Source of the DNA: Sphingobacteriales bacterium
Lineage (GTDB): Bacteria > Bacteroidota > Bacteroidia > Chitinophagales > UBA2359
DNA length: 64,000 nucleotides
Assembly (NCBI GenBank): GCA_016706405.1
Contig: JADJJT010000003.1
Location: forward strand, 713,501-777,500
Direction: 5' to 3'
Positions 8,932 to 18,129 of the stretch are shown in pieces. The position numbers and the translations under genes were made by a program. Under the pieces are notes generated by a model. It searched no databases and had not been told where the DNA came from. It saw only the letters and a list, made by a program, of their open reading frames with translations. The first letter of the stretch is position 1, and the number at the start of each line of letters is the position of its first letter.

Positions 8932-9714
8932 ATGCCCTGGAGCCCCGACCAATATAACCAGTTTAAAACCGAGCGTTACGCCCCGTTTTACGATTTACTT
9001 GCCCTTATTAAACCTATTGTAAAACCCCAGCAACAACAGGCACAAATTATGGACTTAGGGTGCGGTACCGGCGAACTAACTCACTTGTTAGCCCAACATT
9101 TGCCCGATTGCCATATAACAGGCATTGATAGCTCGCCTGAAATGCTATTGCGCACCAACGAATATAAAACCGACAAGTTGCATTTTGAATTGATGCCTAT
9201 TGAGGCTTTTTTATCCGGAAATAATACCTACGACCTTATTTTTTCAAATGCTGCCCTGCAATGGGTCGAAAATCATGTTGATACACTGGCCAAAATCATA
9301 GCCAAAATAAATAAAAATGGCGGGCAGTTAATTGCTCAAATGCCCTCGAACCACAACCATATTACCCATTTAGCCATACAACATTTAGCCTCGCAAATGC
9401 CCTACCACAAAGCGTTAAATGGTTTTGTTCGCAAGGCCCCAGTACTAAAAACCGAGCAATACGCACAATTATTACACGATTGCGGGGCTACCCAAATAAC
9501 TATTTACGAAAAAATATACCCACACACCCTAAATAATGCTACCGACCTTTTTAACTGGGCAATGGGTACTGCTTTGGTGCCCTATTTTGAACGCTTGCCC
9601 GATGAATTAGTAGCGTCATTCAAATCACAGTACCTCAATATTTTAGAGGCTTACTACCCAAACAACCCGGTGTTTTACCCCTTTAAACGCATACTTTTAG
9701 CTGCCCAATTTTAA
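8932..9714 (+). CDS. tam: trans-aconitate 2-methyltransferase-like SAM methyltransferase
   Basis: This 260-residue class I methyltransferase has the SAM motif I sequence MDLGCGTGELT at about residues 40-50, the acidic loop GIDSSPEML near 64 and the post-motif block FSNAALQWVENH. The N-terminus WSPDQYNQFKTER...PFYDLL is characteristic of Tam, which methylates trans-aconitate, a damaged form of the citrate cycle intermediate that inhibits aconitase. The length is close to that of E. coli Tam (252). The gene stands alone on the + strand, 111 bp after the DUF4834-like gene and convergent with bshB1. A different small-molecule substrate cannot be excluded. Confidence 0.85.
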   Translation: MPWSPDQYNQFKTERYAPFYDLLALIKPIVKPQQQQAQIMDLGCGTGELTHLLAQHLPDCHITGIDSSPEMLLRTNEYKTDKLHFELMPIEAFLSGNNTYDLIFSNAALQWVENHVDTLAKIIAKINKNGGQLIAQMPSNHNHITHLAIQHLASQMPYHKALNGFVRKAPVLKTEQYAQLLHDCGATQITIYEKIYPHTLNNATDLFNWAMGTALVPYFERLPDELVASFKSQYLNILEAYYPNNPVFYPFKRILLAAQF

Positions 9715-9813
9715 TTATTCAGGTAGGCTTTAAATCGAATTTTATTTTGCCCTCTCCCCTACCCTGTTTCGGTTTTTAGCTGGGCAAAGAGAAGCGCTTT
9801 TTTCTTTTCGTCG

Positions 9814-10554
9814 TTATATCAAGGCAAACAAATCAGTTACACCTACGTAACGGTTTGCGATAAAGCCTTCGGCAAAATCAAAGCCGCAAGGTTTACCAAA
9901 GTCGGCATTGCGATTTTTTACCCGCTCTAAAAAGTTTTTATCCGATATATAAGTTGCTGGTTCAGGGTCGTTAGGATTTGGGTTGTAAAACTGCGAGGCA
10001 TAAGCAGTAATGGCTGCCATTTTTTGATTAATAAATGCCGATATATCCACAACAAAATGGGGCACCATTAATTTATCCTGTATATAGTGATAAACGGCTT
10101 GAGGTCGCCACGCAGGTTGGGCTTGCCCGTTGATGTCTGTGGTAGTAATTTTGCGCAATCCGGATAAAAAGCAAGCATCGGCTACTAATTTTGCCCCCTT
10201 GGCATGGTCGGGGTGGCGGTCGTCAATAGCGTTGGCCAAAACAATATCGGGTTGATACGCCCTTATAACTTGAATGATTCCTAACTGGTGGGTGGCATCG
10301 TGGGCAAAAAAACCATCGGCAAAGCCTAAATTTATCCGGATATTTAACCCAATAATAGCAGCAGCTTTCGTGGCTTCTTCAAGACGCAACTCGGGGGTGC
10401 CACGTGTTCCTAATTCGCCTTTTGTTAAATCAACCACACCTACTTTTTTGCCTTGGGCTATGGCAGCCATTAGGGTGCCGGCGCAGCTAAGTTCTATATC
10501 ATCCGGATGCGCCCCGAAAGCCAAGATATCTAATTTTTGTATTGCAAAGCTCAT
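9814..10554 (-). CDS. bshB1: bacillithiol biosynthesis deacetylase BshB1
   Basis: This 246-residue LmbE/PIG-L family enzyme has the zinc motif AHPDD at residues 15-19 and the second zinc-binding block DDRHPDH near residue 110. TKGELGTRGTPELRLEEA is the signature of the BshB1 branch. It removes the acetyl group from GlcNAc-malate during synthesis of bacillithiol, the low-molecular-weight thiol used by Firmicutes and many Bacteroidota in place of glutathione. The other bsh genes are not in the window. The hypothetical membrane protein gene upstream (to 10599) is only 44 bp away on the same strand, so the two may share a transcript. Confidence 0.92.
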   Translation of the reverse strand: MSFAIQKLDILAFGAHPDDIELSCAGTLMAAIAQGKKVGVVDLTKGELGTRGTPELRLEEATKAAAIIGLNIRINLGFADGFFAHDATHQLGIIQVIRAYQPDIVLANAIDDRHPDHAKGAKLVADACFLSGLRKITTTDINGQAQPAWRPQAVYHYIQDKLMVPHFVVDISAFINQKMAAITAYASQFYNPNPNDPEPATYISDKNFLERVKNRNADFGKPCGFDFAEGFIANRYVGVTDLFALI

Positions 10555-10598
10555 TTTATTTAATTGCCTATGTTTATCCGAGTGCTAATACTTTAATA

Positions 10599-11081
10599 TT
10601 ATTTATTATAGTTAAAATGAGTCAGAATATCGTGTTGCAAAGTTTTAAAATACATTGGGAAGATACCAAAAGCGCCATACAAGCGCATTGCACCCATTAG
10701 CAACAAAATAGCAACAATAATTAGCCAAAAAGTAGCCGATAAATCTCCTTTAACTAAGCCCATCACTACAAATAAGGTAGTAATAATGGCTATTTGCACC
10801 CAAATCCGGGTAATTTTTCCTTCAAACTCTACCAACCAATGCCCATCGGAGTTAGGTTTTAAAGCAATACTTCCCCAACTAAACGAGCGCAGTTGCGGGT
10901 AACGCCTATCAATACCCAAGCGGTAAACTGCGTTGGTAAACTGAGTAGTATTACCATGTTGGGTTTGCGAACTTGGCCGGTGTTTGGCGACCCAATCGTT
11001 TAAATATTGTAATAAAGCTTGTTCGGGAATTTGCTTTGGCAGGGTAAAATGGGTGGTTGCTAAGAACGGAAATTTGCTCAT
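10599..11081 (-). CDS. hypothetical two-helix membrane protein
   Basis: I do not recognise this protein of about 160 residues. The first 90 residues are soluble-looking and end in WLVEFEGKITRIWVQ. Two hydrophobic stretches follow, near IAIITTLFVVMGLV and FWLIIVAILLLMGAMRLYG, and then a short tail. ATG at 11081 (MSKFPFLATTHF) is preferred over a TTG four codons upstream. It lies just upstream of bshB1 on the same strand, with a 44-bp gap, and downstream of the hairpin terminator at 11134-11171, so it probably begins its own transcript. Confidence 0.65.
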   Translation of the reverse strand: MSKFPFLATTHFTLPKQIPEQALLQYLNDWVAKHRPSSQTQHGNTTQFTNAVYRLGIDRRYPQLRSFSWGSIALKPNSDGHWLVEFEGKITRIWVQIAIITTLFVVMGLVKGDLSATFWLIIVAILLLMGAMRLYGAFGIFPMYFKTLQHDILTHFNYNK

Positions 11082-11133
11082 GGGTAAAAACAAATTAAAA
11101 AATAAAAAAAGAGGTGAGATGATACAACAAAAT

Positions 11134-11171
11134 GCACAAACGCACTAGTTCATTATTTAGTGCGTTTGTGC
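11134..11171 (-). terminator. hairpin terminator after the 1,229-residue secreted protein
   Basis: A perfect 14-bp inverted repeat, GCACAAACGCACTA / TAGTGCGTTTGTGC, surrounds a 10-base loop. Read on the minus strand it is followed by a short T-rich tail (ATTTTGTTG). It lies about 55 bp beyond the stop codon at 11227. Confidence 0.75.
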
Positions 11172-11226
11172 TTATCATAAAAGCGAGCAAATAAGACAAT
11201 AAAATTAATAAATCAATTTTAGCCGC

Positions 11227-14200
11227 TTACTTTACAACTTTTTGAACGATGGTTGTTTGGGCATTACTGACAGATAAGGTGTAAATGCCACTTGCCAACT
11301 GTTGAGTGGGTATTTGTAAACTATTTAATCCGGAATGTTGAGCGGTTAGCTGACGACTATAAACCTTACGTCCGGAAATATCGTATAAATTAACCTCAAC
11401 CATTGTATTACCTTTGTCAAATGATGTATTGTCTATTGTAAAATCGACATTTAACACATTGGCAAATGGTACCGGACAAACCTGTTGAAAAGCTAATTGC
11501 ATAAGGTAATTACTATTTGCGCGCTCAACCTGATTTGTGGCTAAATTTTGATATTTTCCATCGTTGTCAATGGCTACCAATTGGTAATAATTAACACCAT
11601 TATTGGGGTTGGCATCAAACAACTGATAGTTGCGTTGTGTTGTGCTGTTTCCGTTCACAGGCAGGCTACCAATTAGCGACCATTGCCCTTGTGCATTTAA
11701 ACGATTTATTTGATAGGCTGTTACCTGAGTTTCGGTAGCGGTTTGCCATTGCAGTAAATTGCCTTTTGGTTGAGCTACCCCTTCAAAACTTAATAAATTA
11801 ATGGGCAGTACGGCGCTAAGTTGAATAGTTAGGGTTTGGGTGCATCCGGTAATATTATTAATAACTTCGACGGTATTTACCGATTTATTGGGCACGCTCT
11901 TAATAGAAAGAATACTATCCGGACTTGCTATTTCAAAGCTTGTATCGTTATTAAAAATTACAGTATATCCGTTCGTCTCAACGCCACCTTTTACTAACAG
12001 GGTAATAGTAAAATCGTCTGTATCATAATTGTAAGTTGATTCGTCCAAAACGTTTAAACTTGTAACAACTACAGCGTTACCCAAGCCCATAGCATAACAA
12101 AAATCGGGCAAATTATCTAAGTCGTCAATATTTGTAAGCGCAAGTATTATAGCTTCCTCTCCGGACTTAAAGTTAATACCATAAATTGCGTACATTCCGG
12201 ATTCGGCGGGGTATTCAAATTCGCCCAAAGTACTTATTTCTAAAATTTGGTTGTCTTTTGTAAATAGGTAATAGGTTGAATAGCCATTTGTATTATCACC
12301 ATCGGCGGTAAAACCAAAGATACCAGCATCGCAGGTTACAATGGGGTCAACTGGAAAAATTTGCCCAATATTAGCTTCGCAATCAACAGTTGTGCAGTCG
12401 GGCGAGGTGGGGTCGAGGATTTCAAATGCGGCGCCGGTCTTATCTAAATAGGCGCACCATGTTTTGGCATCAATTGCCGCAATAAGGTCGGTAATTGAAG
12501 CGCCGGGGGCAATAAGTGGTTCAATATCGGTTTGGTTGTCTATATAATAAGTAAAGGTATGGACGGTGTAATTTCCGGTAATTAAGCCTAAATCGGCAAG
12601 GTTCAGCACAGCGTTACTAAATGGTGCGGCAATAGCGGTTGAGGTAGCAGTAATAGCATCTCCGCCTTGTGGCACTACAATAAATACAGTTAGGTAGTCG
12701 CCATCGGTAACTAAGGGGGTAGCCATAGCTTCAATATTAATTACGGCATCATTGCAATAGGCGGAAGCATCTAGGGTGGTAATATCTAAAGCCACTTCCG
12801 AGCACAATAGGCAGTCGTAACTATTACCCGGCTCAACAGTTACCTCAACTCCGGCCAAATCAAGTACGGCACAAAGCCCGCCATTTATTAAGTCCATCAA
12901 ATCCAAAGCCGATGCGCCGCCATCTAAGGCATTAGTAACAGTCGGCAGATCGGTGTTTAAGACGTTAATTGTATGAATAAACCATGTTCCTTCGGGTAAA
13001 ACAATACCATCGCCAGTTAATGAATAGGTTTGTTGCGTGTATAATGGTGCGCCATTTGATACAAGATACAAGGTGGTGTAATCGGTTTCGCTGGCACCGG
13101 TTGCCGCAATAACAATTTCTTGGCCTGCGGGCGAGTCAGGGGGGCAAACTACTGCGTTGGTAAGCAAGGTTGGTGTACCAAAATTAGCATTGCAGCAGTT
13201 GGTTATTTCAATAACAACATACTGAACTGTATCTGCACACAACAAGTTTTCCAAAATTGCACTCTCAAGTTTGGTCATAAAGCCACCTATTTCAATTAAA
13301 TCTAACAATTTGCCTTCATCGGCTTTTAAGTAATTAACCGCAAAAATGGCAAATTGTCCGGGTGTGTCGAAGGCAATAGTCTCGCCTTCGTTAGCTATAA
13401 CAAGAATAGTGTTCGTGCTATTATCTATCACAATTATTTTTGTGGCATAAAGAGGGTCATTATTGTCGTCGGCAATGATAAAGTTGCCCATAAAGCCAAC
13501 ACATTCTGTAATCATAGCATTTTGCCCCAGACCAGCATCTGCTAAACAACCCGTACACAGTGGGTCGGTGGGGTCAAGTACCGTCAAAATTCCGGATACA
13601 TTACTTAGCGATACGCAATCGTTGTTTAATGCTGCACATAAAATTGATGCGCCCGGTTTTAAACAGTCGGCGATATCCGATTCTACTTCTAAGGCGTAAT
13701 TAATCACTACCAATTTATATTGTCCGGGGGCAAAATCGGCTGCCGAGATGCTTCCAACATCGTAAACGCCTACTAATGTTTCGGGAGAGTCGGCTGTATA
13801 AACCAATATTTTGGTGATATATTCCGAAGAGGTATTATTTCCGGATACCGTTACGGTAAACATGTCTTGTTGGCAAATTGGATTTATTGTTTCCAAATTT
13901 CCTGTTCCGGATGTATCTTCGCAAGGCGGCGGACTTACTTCGGCAACGTCAAAACAAAACTCGCCCACATTGGTGTCGTACCCATCAACAATAATATAAT
14001 AGGTTACGCCAGGTTCGGTTACAAAATTATTTACTCCGGCATAGGTTGTGCCCAATGTAGTATTGTCGTCGCAAGCCAAAAGTTGATAGTCGCCACAGCT
14101 ATTGCCTTTGTATATGGCCATTTGGGTATCTGAAAGCTGAGGCGTTACCGAGCCAGGGCAATTTTTGGTAATAATATTATAAGTGCCGCCTGTGCCGGTA

Positions 14201-14913
14201 AAACTAAACCAAACCGTATGCAAATAAGGGTCGTTGTCAAAAAAGCAATCGCCGGCGGGGTCAGAATTAATAGCACTTGCGCACTCGTTCGAGAAAGGCA
14301 TGTTTATAGCAACAGGGTTTTGGATGTCAAAAACTTGTGCGCCGGCACATTCATCGTTAAACACAAAACTACCGTTGCAGTTAGGATTACATAAAATTGG
14401 GTTTTGCGCCGAGTTTAAAATGGTATAAGTTGGGTAGTCAAAATTGGGGTCAATTCCGGTGCAATCGCTATCGTAATTTAACGAGCCGTCGGCATCGGGG
14501 GTAAGTAAGGGCACAATTACAATGGTTATACTGGGTTCGTTGCCCGTAAAAAGGCCGGCCAAACTAAGGTCGCCGGTGCCGTCATTGTAAACAGGGCCAT
14601 CGCTGTTCGATACAATTACATTCAAAGTATTGCAGGCATCAATACTGGGGTCGGTGCTTTCGGGCTGGCAACTGTAAATAGCCCACATAACAGCCGGATT
14701 AGGCATAGCACCACCCGGAATAAATTCAAGCGGGGGTAATATTAATGGCTCATTGTCGCAAATCGTTGCGCCACTTGGTGGACTAATATTATTGTTTAAA
14801 TTATCTAAAAAAATAGTGCATGGCTGAGCAGCTATATTAACCGAAGCTGTTGCCAAAAAAAGCAATAAAGCAGCCGCAAATAAAACTGGCAATAAGGAGA
14901 AACGCAATATCAT
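11227..14913 (-). CDS. large secreted repeat protein with T9SS sorting domain
   Basis: This protein of about 1,229 residues has a signal peptide (MILRFSLLPVLFAAALLLF...NIAAQP). The ATG at 14913 is preferred over a TTG 17 codons upstream. After a region with acidic Asp/Gly-rich loops (GTYNIITKNCPG, TYYIIVDGYDTNVGEFCFDV) come about five related units of 110-130 residues. Each starts near a Cys, has a beta-rich core with a (Y/F)-(T/A)-I-(H/F)-x-(V/I)-(N/T)-Y-type strand, and ends with a segment containing LC or WC and a GGAS or GASI-like turn. A fibronectin/jelly-like stretch (LLSFEGVAQPKGNLLQWQT) precedes the last 75 residues, a type A T9SS C-terminal domain (VEVNLYDISGRKVYSRQL, SGIYTLSVSNA, QKVVK). 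Such tails direct export through the outer membrane and attachment to the surface. Its ligand is unknown. A hairpin follows the gene. Confidence 0.82.
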   Translation of the reverse strand: MILRFSLLPVLFAAALLLFLATASVNIAAQPCTIFLDNLNNNISPPSGATICDNEPLILPPLEFIPGGAMPNPAVMWAIYSCQPESTDPSIDACNTLNVIVSNSDGPVYNDGTGDLSLAGLFTGNEPSITIVIVPLLTPDADGSLNYDSDCTGIDPNFDYPTYTILNSAQNPILCNPNCNGSFVFNDECAGAQVFDIQNPVAINMPFSNECASAINSDPAGDCFFDNDPYLHTVWFSFTGTGGTYNIITKNCPGSVTPQLSDTQMAIYKGNSCGDYQLLACDDNTTLGTTYAGVNNFVTEPGVTYYIIVDGYDTNVGEFCFDVAEVSPPPCEDTSGTGNLETINPICQQDMFTVTVSGNNTSSEYITKILVYTADSPETLVGVYDVGSISAADFAPGQYKLVVINYALEVESDIADCLKPGASILCAALNNDCVSLSNVSGILTVLDPTDPLCTGCLADAGLGQNAMITECVGFMGNFIIADDNNDPLYATKIIVIDNSTNTILVIANEGETIAFDTPGQFAIFAVNYLKADEGKLLDLIEIGGFMTKLESAILENLLCADTVQYVVIEITNCCNANFGTPTLLTNAVVCPPDSPAGQEIVIAATGASETDYTTLYLVSNGAPLYTQQTYSLTGDGIVLPEGTWFIHTINVLNTDLPTVTNALDGGASALDLMDLINGGLCAVLDLAGVEVTVEPGNSYDCLLCSEVALDITTLDASAYCNDAVINIEAMATPLVTDGDYLTVFIVVPQGGDAITATSTAIAAPFSNAVLNLADLGLITGNYTVHTFTYYIDNQTDIEPLIAPGASITDLIAAIDAKTWCAYLDKTGAAFEILDPTSPDCTTVDCEANIGQIFPVDPIVTCDAGIFGFTADGDNTNGYSTYYLFTKDNQILEISTLGEFEYPAESGMYAIYGINFKSGEEAIILALTNIDDLDNLPDFCYAMGLGNAVVVTSLNVLDESTYNYDTDDFTITLLVKGGVETNGYTVIFNNDTSFEIASPDSILSIKSVPNKSVNTVEVINNITGCTQTLTIQLSAVLPINLLSFEGVAQPKGNLLQWQTATETQVTAYQINRLNAQGQWSLIGSLPVNGNSTTQRNYQLFDANPNNGVNYYQLVAIDNDGKYQNLATNQVERANSNYLMQLAFQQVCPVPFANVLNVDFTIDNTSFDKGNTMVEVNLYDISGRKVYSRQLTAQHSGLNSLQIPTQQLASGIYTLSVSNAQTTIVQKVVK

Positions 14914-15195
14914 AAATAAAACGAGTAAGAAAGAATTTATAAAATAACGTGCTAAGGTAGGCAAAAAAAATTATATCCGGAAGGGTTTTTTTAAGTAAAA
15001 GAACTCCGGAATTTAGCCTGTACTCTATTAAACTGTAAAAACAAACGCTGCGTTGCTTAAACAATCATATTTCGGACTAAAACACAGGTATAAAAATAAA
15101 CCTTCAAGCTAAAAAATTATAAAATTTCTAATTGACATATAGCTTTTAAGCATTAATTTTTTCGGAGTATTGTAGGCGAGTGTACTTTAGATTTA

Positions 15196-16125
15196 GAGCC
15201 TGTCTAAATTTTATTTTCTAATTCTATTAAGCATCAATTTTATCATGGCAAGTTGGATCATTGTCTGGCTCGTTTCGGTTTGGAACTCAAAGTCTTTACT
15301 CAATCTTCGATAGCTTTCGAGCCATGCAAAAAGTTCTTTCAACAATCCATCTTTTTGGCAATACTTCGAATTTCGAGGCTGTATTCGATCTACTTACAAC
15401 CTCAACCACCCACCCAAACGTTTTGCGGGTATTTTCAATTAACTCGCCTCTATACCCGCCATCAGCTACTATCTTTACCAATCTGCAAAACCTGCCTCTG
15501 AGGTCAGCTATAACCATTGGGGCTGATTTACTGTCATGCTCATTTGCCGCATGAACCACAACCGCTAAAAGTAGTCCCATTGTATCTACAATAATATGCC
15601 GCTTTCTGCCTTTAACTTTTTTACCCCCGTCAATCCCTCTGCACAAGCCTCCGACGCTTGTTGTCTTTACGCTCTGGCTATCAATTATACCAACACTTGG
15701 CGATGAAGCCCTGCCTGCTTGCTTTCGAGTCTTATCCCTGAGTATTTCATGGATGAGTTCTATCGTCCCATCCTTCTTCCACTTGGTAAAATAGTAGTAA
15801 ACAAGCTTCCATGACGGAAAATGGAACGGCAGCATGCGCCATTGACAGCCAGTTTTAAGCAAATAGAACAGCGCATTAAAAATTTCTCTTAAACTGTGTT
15901 TTCGTTTCCGTTTGTCGTCTAAAATGCCTAATATTGCACTCCATTGACTATCGGTGAGACTGCTTGGGTAGGTTTTCATTTTACTTTATGTGTTTGATTT
16001 TCATAAAGCTATGAATTATTATTTAAACGTCAAACTGATAGTCTTTTATTCACATCTCTTTTAATAACTTTTTTCCTATCAATTTTTAGGACTGGCATGC
16101 CAATTTTTAATTTTTAGACAGTCTC
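15196..16125 (-). mobile_element. IS5-family insertion sequence, copy B
   Basis: The element is 930 bp with inverted-repeat ends beginning GAGCCTGTCTAAATTTT on the left and GAGACTGTCTAAAAATT on the right (read inward). It is flanked by the 3-bp target duplication TTA at 15193-15195 and 16126-16128. It lies between the secreted repeat protein and the TonB-like gene, in inverse orientation to copy A. It does not visibly break a host gene; a possible promoter element for the TonB-like gene at 16173 is intact beyond its right end. Confidence 0.92.
15211..15979 (-). pseudogene. IS5-family DDE transposase, copy B (one frame break)
   Basis: ATG at 15979 begins MKTYPSSLTDSQWSA. The frame is open through IIDSQS and ADGGYRG to WIVERTF, where an extra T in the run near 15330 (five instead of the four in copy A) shifts it before the final WLESYRRL block with the catalytic Glu. 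Restoring copy A's length there gives a complete transposase of about 255 residues ending at 15211. Because copies A and B break at different homopolymers, an intact source copy probably exists in the genome, or the breaks are sequencing errors. Confidence 0.85.
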
Positions 16126-16172
16126 TTAAAATATTTTTTTATCCAATTCCTGTTTAGATCAAAAAGTTTAGG

Positions 16173-16180
16173 TAATTTTG
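16173..16180 (+). promoter_or_regulatory. possible -7 element before the TonB-like gene
   Basis: TAATTTTG matches TAnnTTTG and lies 45 bp upstream of the ATG at 16226, beyond the end of IS copy B. No convincing -33 box is visible. Confidence 0.35.
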
Positions 16181-16225
16181 TAGGCAAAAGGGCAGCTAAC
16201 ATTAGTTATTTTATTTGCATTGACC

Positions 16226-17190
16226 ATGAACACTACCACACCTGCATCAAACACACCATTACCAGCGGCACCCGAGCAAAAAATATCGCCCGAGGCATTG
16301 GCGGCAACGCTTTTGTGGCATTTGCTTTTATTGTTAATTTTTGCTTTTTTGTTTAAGTTTCAATTGCCCACTAAAAACGAAGAAGGAGGTGTAGCGCTTA
16401 ATTTTGGGTTTGAAAACGAAACTGGTTTTGGCAACGAACAACCTTTTATTGATATGCCCGTAGCCAACGCTCAACTCAATATTACCGCCGCCGATATTGC
16501 TGCTAACCAACAAATGCCCGCCGCCCAAACCAATACCACCATAACCGAAAACCCAATGCAAAACGAAGAGCTATTAAACAGCAACGAACCCGAAGCACCC
16601 GTTTTACCTTCAGCTACCCCCCAACCAAGCAAAACCAAGCCGGCAACCGAAAACCAACCTAATGAAGACCAGCCGGCAAACAATAATTCAAATACCCCCC
16701 CAACAATACCAACACGCAGGGTAGTTCAACAAACAACACCAACAATAATGCCCCGGCAAATCCCGAATTGGAGGCCGGCTCGCTTTTCCAGTCAAAAAAG
16801 GGCAAAAAAACGGGTTCGCAGGGCAATACACCTGGCAAAACCGGCGATGAAGGCAGCCCAATGGGAAATAGTAATATTCCCCGCGCAGGCTCAAACAGCA
16901 ACGGCATAGGTACTGGCGATATTGGCTTTAATTTGGGTGGCCGCGAGCTAACCACATCGCCACCAATTAGCGATGATTCACAAGAAGTTGGCACTTTGGT
17001 GCTTCGTATTAGGGTGGACAGGCAAGGAAATGTTATTGATGCCCAATACAACTCACAAGGCTCGACTTATATTAGCGGAGGTCTTGTAGCCAAGGCTATT
17101 ACCGCCGCTAAAAAGGCTAAGTTCAGCCCTTCTGCAGATGCGCCCGAAATTCAAATGGGCAGTTTTACCTTCAAGTTCCGGGTAAAATAA
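16226..17190 (+). CDS. TonB-like energy transducer (frameshifted in C run)
   Basis: When repaired, this is a protein of about 322 residues. One membrane helix (LLWHLLLLLIFAFLFKF, near residues 30-48) is followed by a long linker rich in Pro, Asn, Gln and Thr, and a C-terminal domain (VGTLVLRIRVDRQGNVIDAQ, AITAAKKAKFSPS, GSFTFKFRVK) of the TonB C-terminal fold. Such proteins carry energy from the inner membrane to outer-membrane receptors. The frame breaks at a run of seven Cs near 16700; adding one C joins the linker (PPNNTNTQGSS) to the C-terminal domain seen at 16768-17190. ATG 16226 is preferred over a TTG two codons upstream. exbB and exbD partners are not adjacent, so this may be a TonB paralogue or part of a split cluster. 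Confidence 0.75.
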
Positions 17191-17311
17191 AATTAATTTT
17201 CTCGTTGCCTTCAAAAAAACATCATCAAACTAAGGTTTAGGTTTGGCCTAAATTTGCCCTGTTTCAATCTAAACAAATAGATCTTGTGTCTGTTATTTTA
17301 TATTTTTAGTT

Positions 17312-18097
17312 ATGTACCCAACCTTACAATATTTAAAACTTAACTTAGCCATTGCCCCCGGCGTTGCCCATATTCAGCTAAATCGCCCCGATGTATTAAA
17401 CGCCTTGTGTTTAGAGTTGATGGCCGAATTGCGCGACACCCTAAAATTATTAGATGCTGATGGCTCGGTGCGGTGTATCGTTTTGTCGGGCGATGAAAAG
17501 GCATTTGCCGCCGGGGCCGACATAAAACAAATGGCCGGAAAATCGGCAATTGATATGCAAAAAATCGACCAGTTTACCACTTGGGACCAAATTAAAAAAA
17601 CAAAAAAACCTATTATTGGCGCCGTATCGGGCTTTGCCTTGGGTGGGGGTTGCGAGTTGGCAATGCACTGCGATATGCTAGTAGCCAGCGAAACAGCTAA
17701 ATTTGGTCAGCCCGAAATTAAAATTGGCACCATGCCCGGCGCAGGTGGCACACAACGCCTAACGCGAGCTGTTGGCAAAGCATTAGCTATGGAAATGGTA
17801 CTTACTGGCCGCTTCATTTCTGCCCACGAAGCACTTGCCGCACAATTAATTAACCGCGTCGTACCCATCGAATTGTACTTAGCCGAAGCTGTAAAATTGG
17901 CTTCACAAATTGCCGAGCTATCTCCTGTTGCCGTACAGTTGGCCAAAGAAAGCGTATTGCAGGCCTTTAATTCAACCTTAGACGAAGGCTTGCTCTTTGA
18001 ACGTAAAAATTTCTACTTGACTTTTGCCAGCAACGACCAAAAAGAAGGAATGGCTGCGTTTGTTGAAAAACGGAAACCTAATTTTTCCGGAAATTAA
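17312..18097 (+). CDS. enoyl-CoA hydratase/isomerase family protein
   Basis: This 261-residue crotonase-fold protein is the usual length for an enoyl-CoA hydratase, which adds water to 2-enoyl-CoA in fatty acid oxidation. AAGADIKQM near residue 68 and SGFALGGGCEL near 108 build the oxyanion hole. Glu is present in GGGCELAMHCD and in GQPEIKIGTMPGAGG, at the positions of the two catalytic glutamates of hydratases, which supports hydratase activity over other crotonase reactions. It is alone on the + strand and convergent with the polyprenyl synthase gene. The chain length it prefers is not determined. Confidence 0.9.
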   Translation: MYPTLQYLKLNLAIAPGVAHIQLNRPDVLNALCLELMAELRDTLKLLDADGSVRCIVLSGDEKAFAAGADIKQMAGKSAIDMQKIDQFTTWDQIKKTKKPIIGAVSGFALGGGCELAMHCDMLVASETAKFGQPEIKIGTMPGAGGTQRLTRAVGKALAMEMVLTGRFISAHEALAAQLINRVVPIELYLAEAVKLASQIAELSPVAVQLAKESVLQAFNSTLDEGLLFERKNFYLTFASNDQKEGMAAFVEKRKPNFSGN

Positions 18098-18129
18098 TAT
18101 TGTATTTGGACGCAAATATTCTTAGCTAT

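Noticed and set aside
16334..17051. Minus-strand open frames opposite the TonB-like gene
   Set aside because: They mirror the Pro/Asn-rich linker codons of the + strand gene and have no homologous features.
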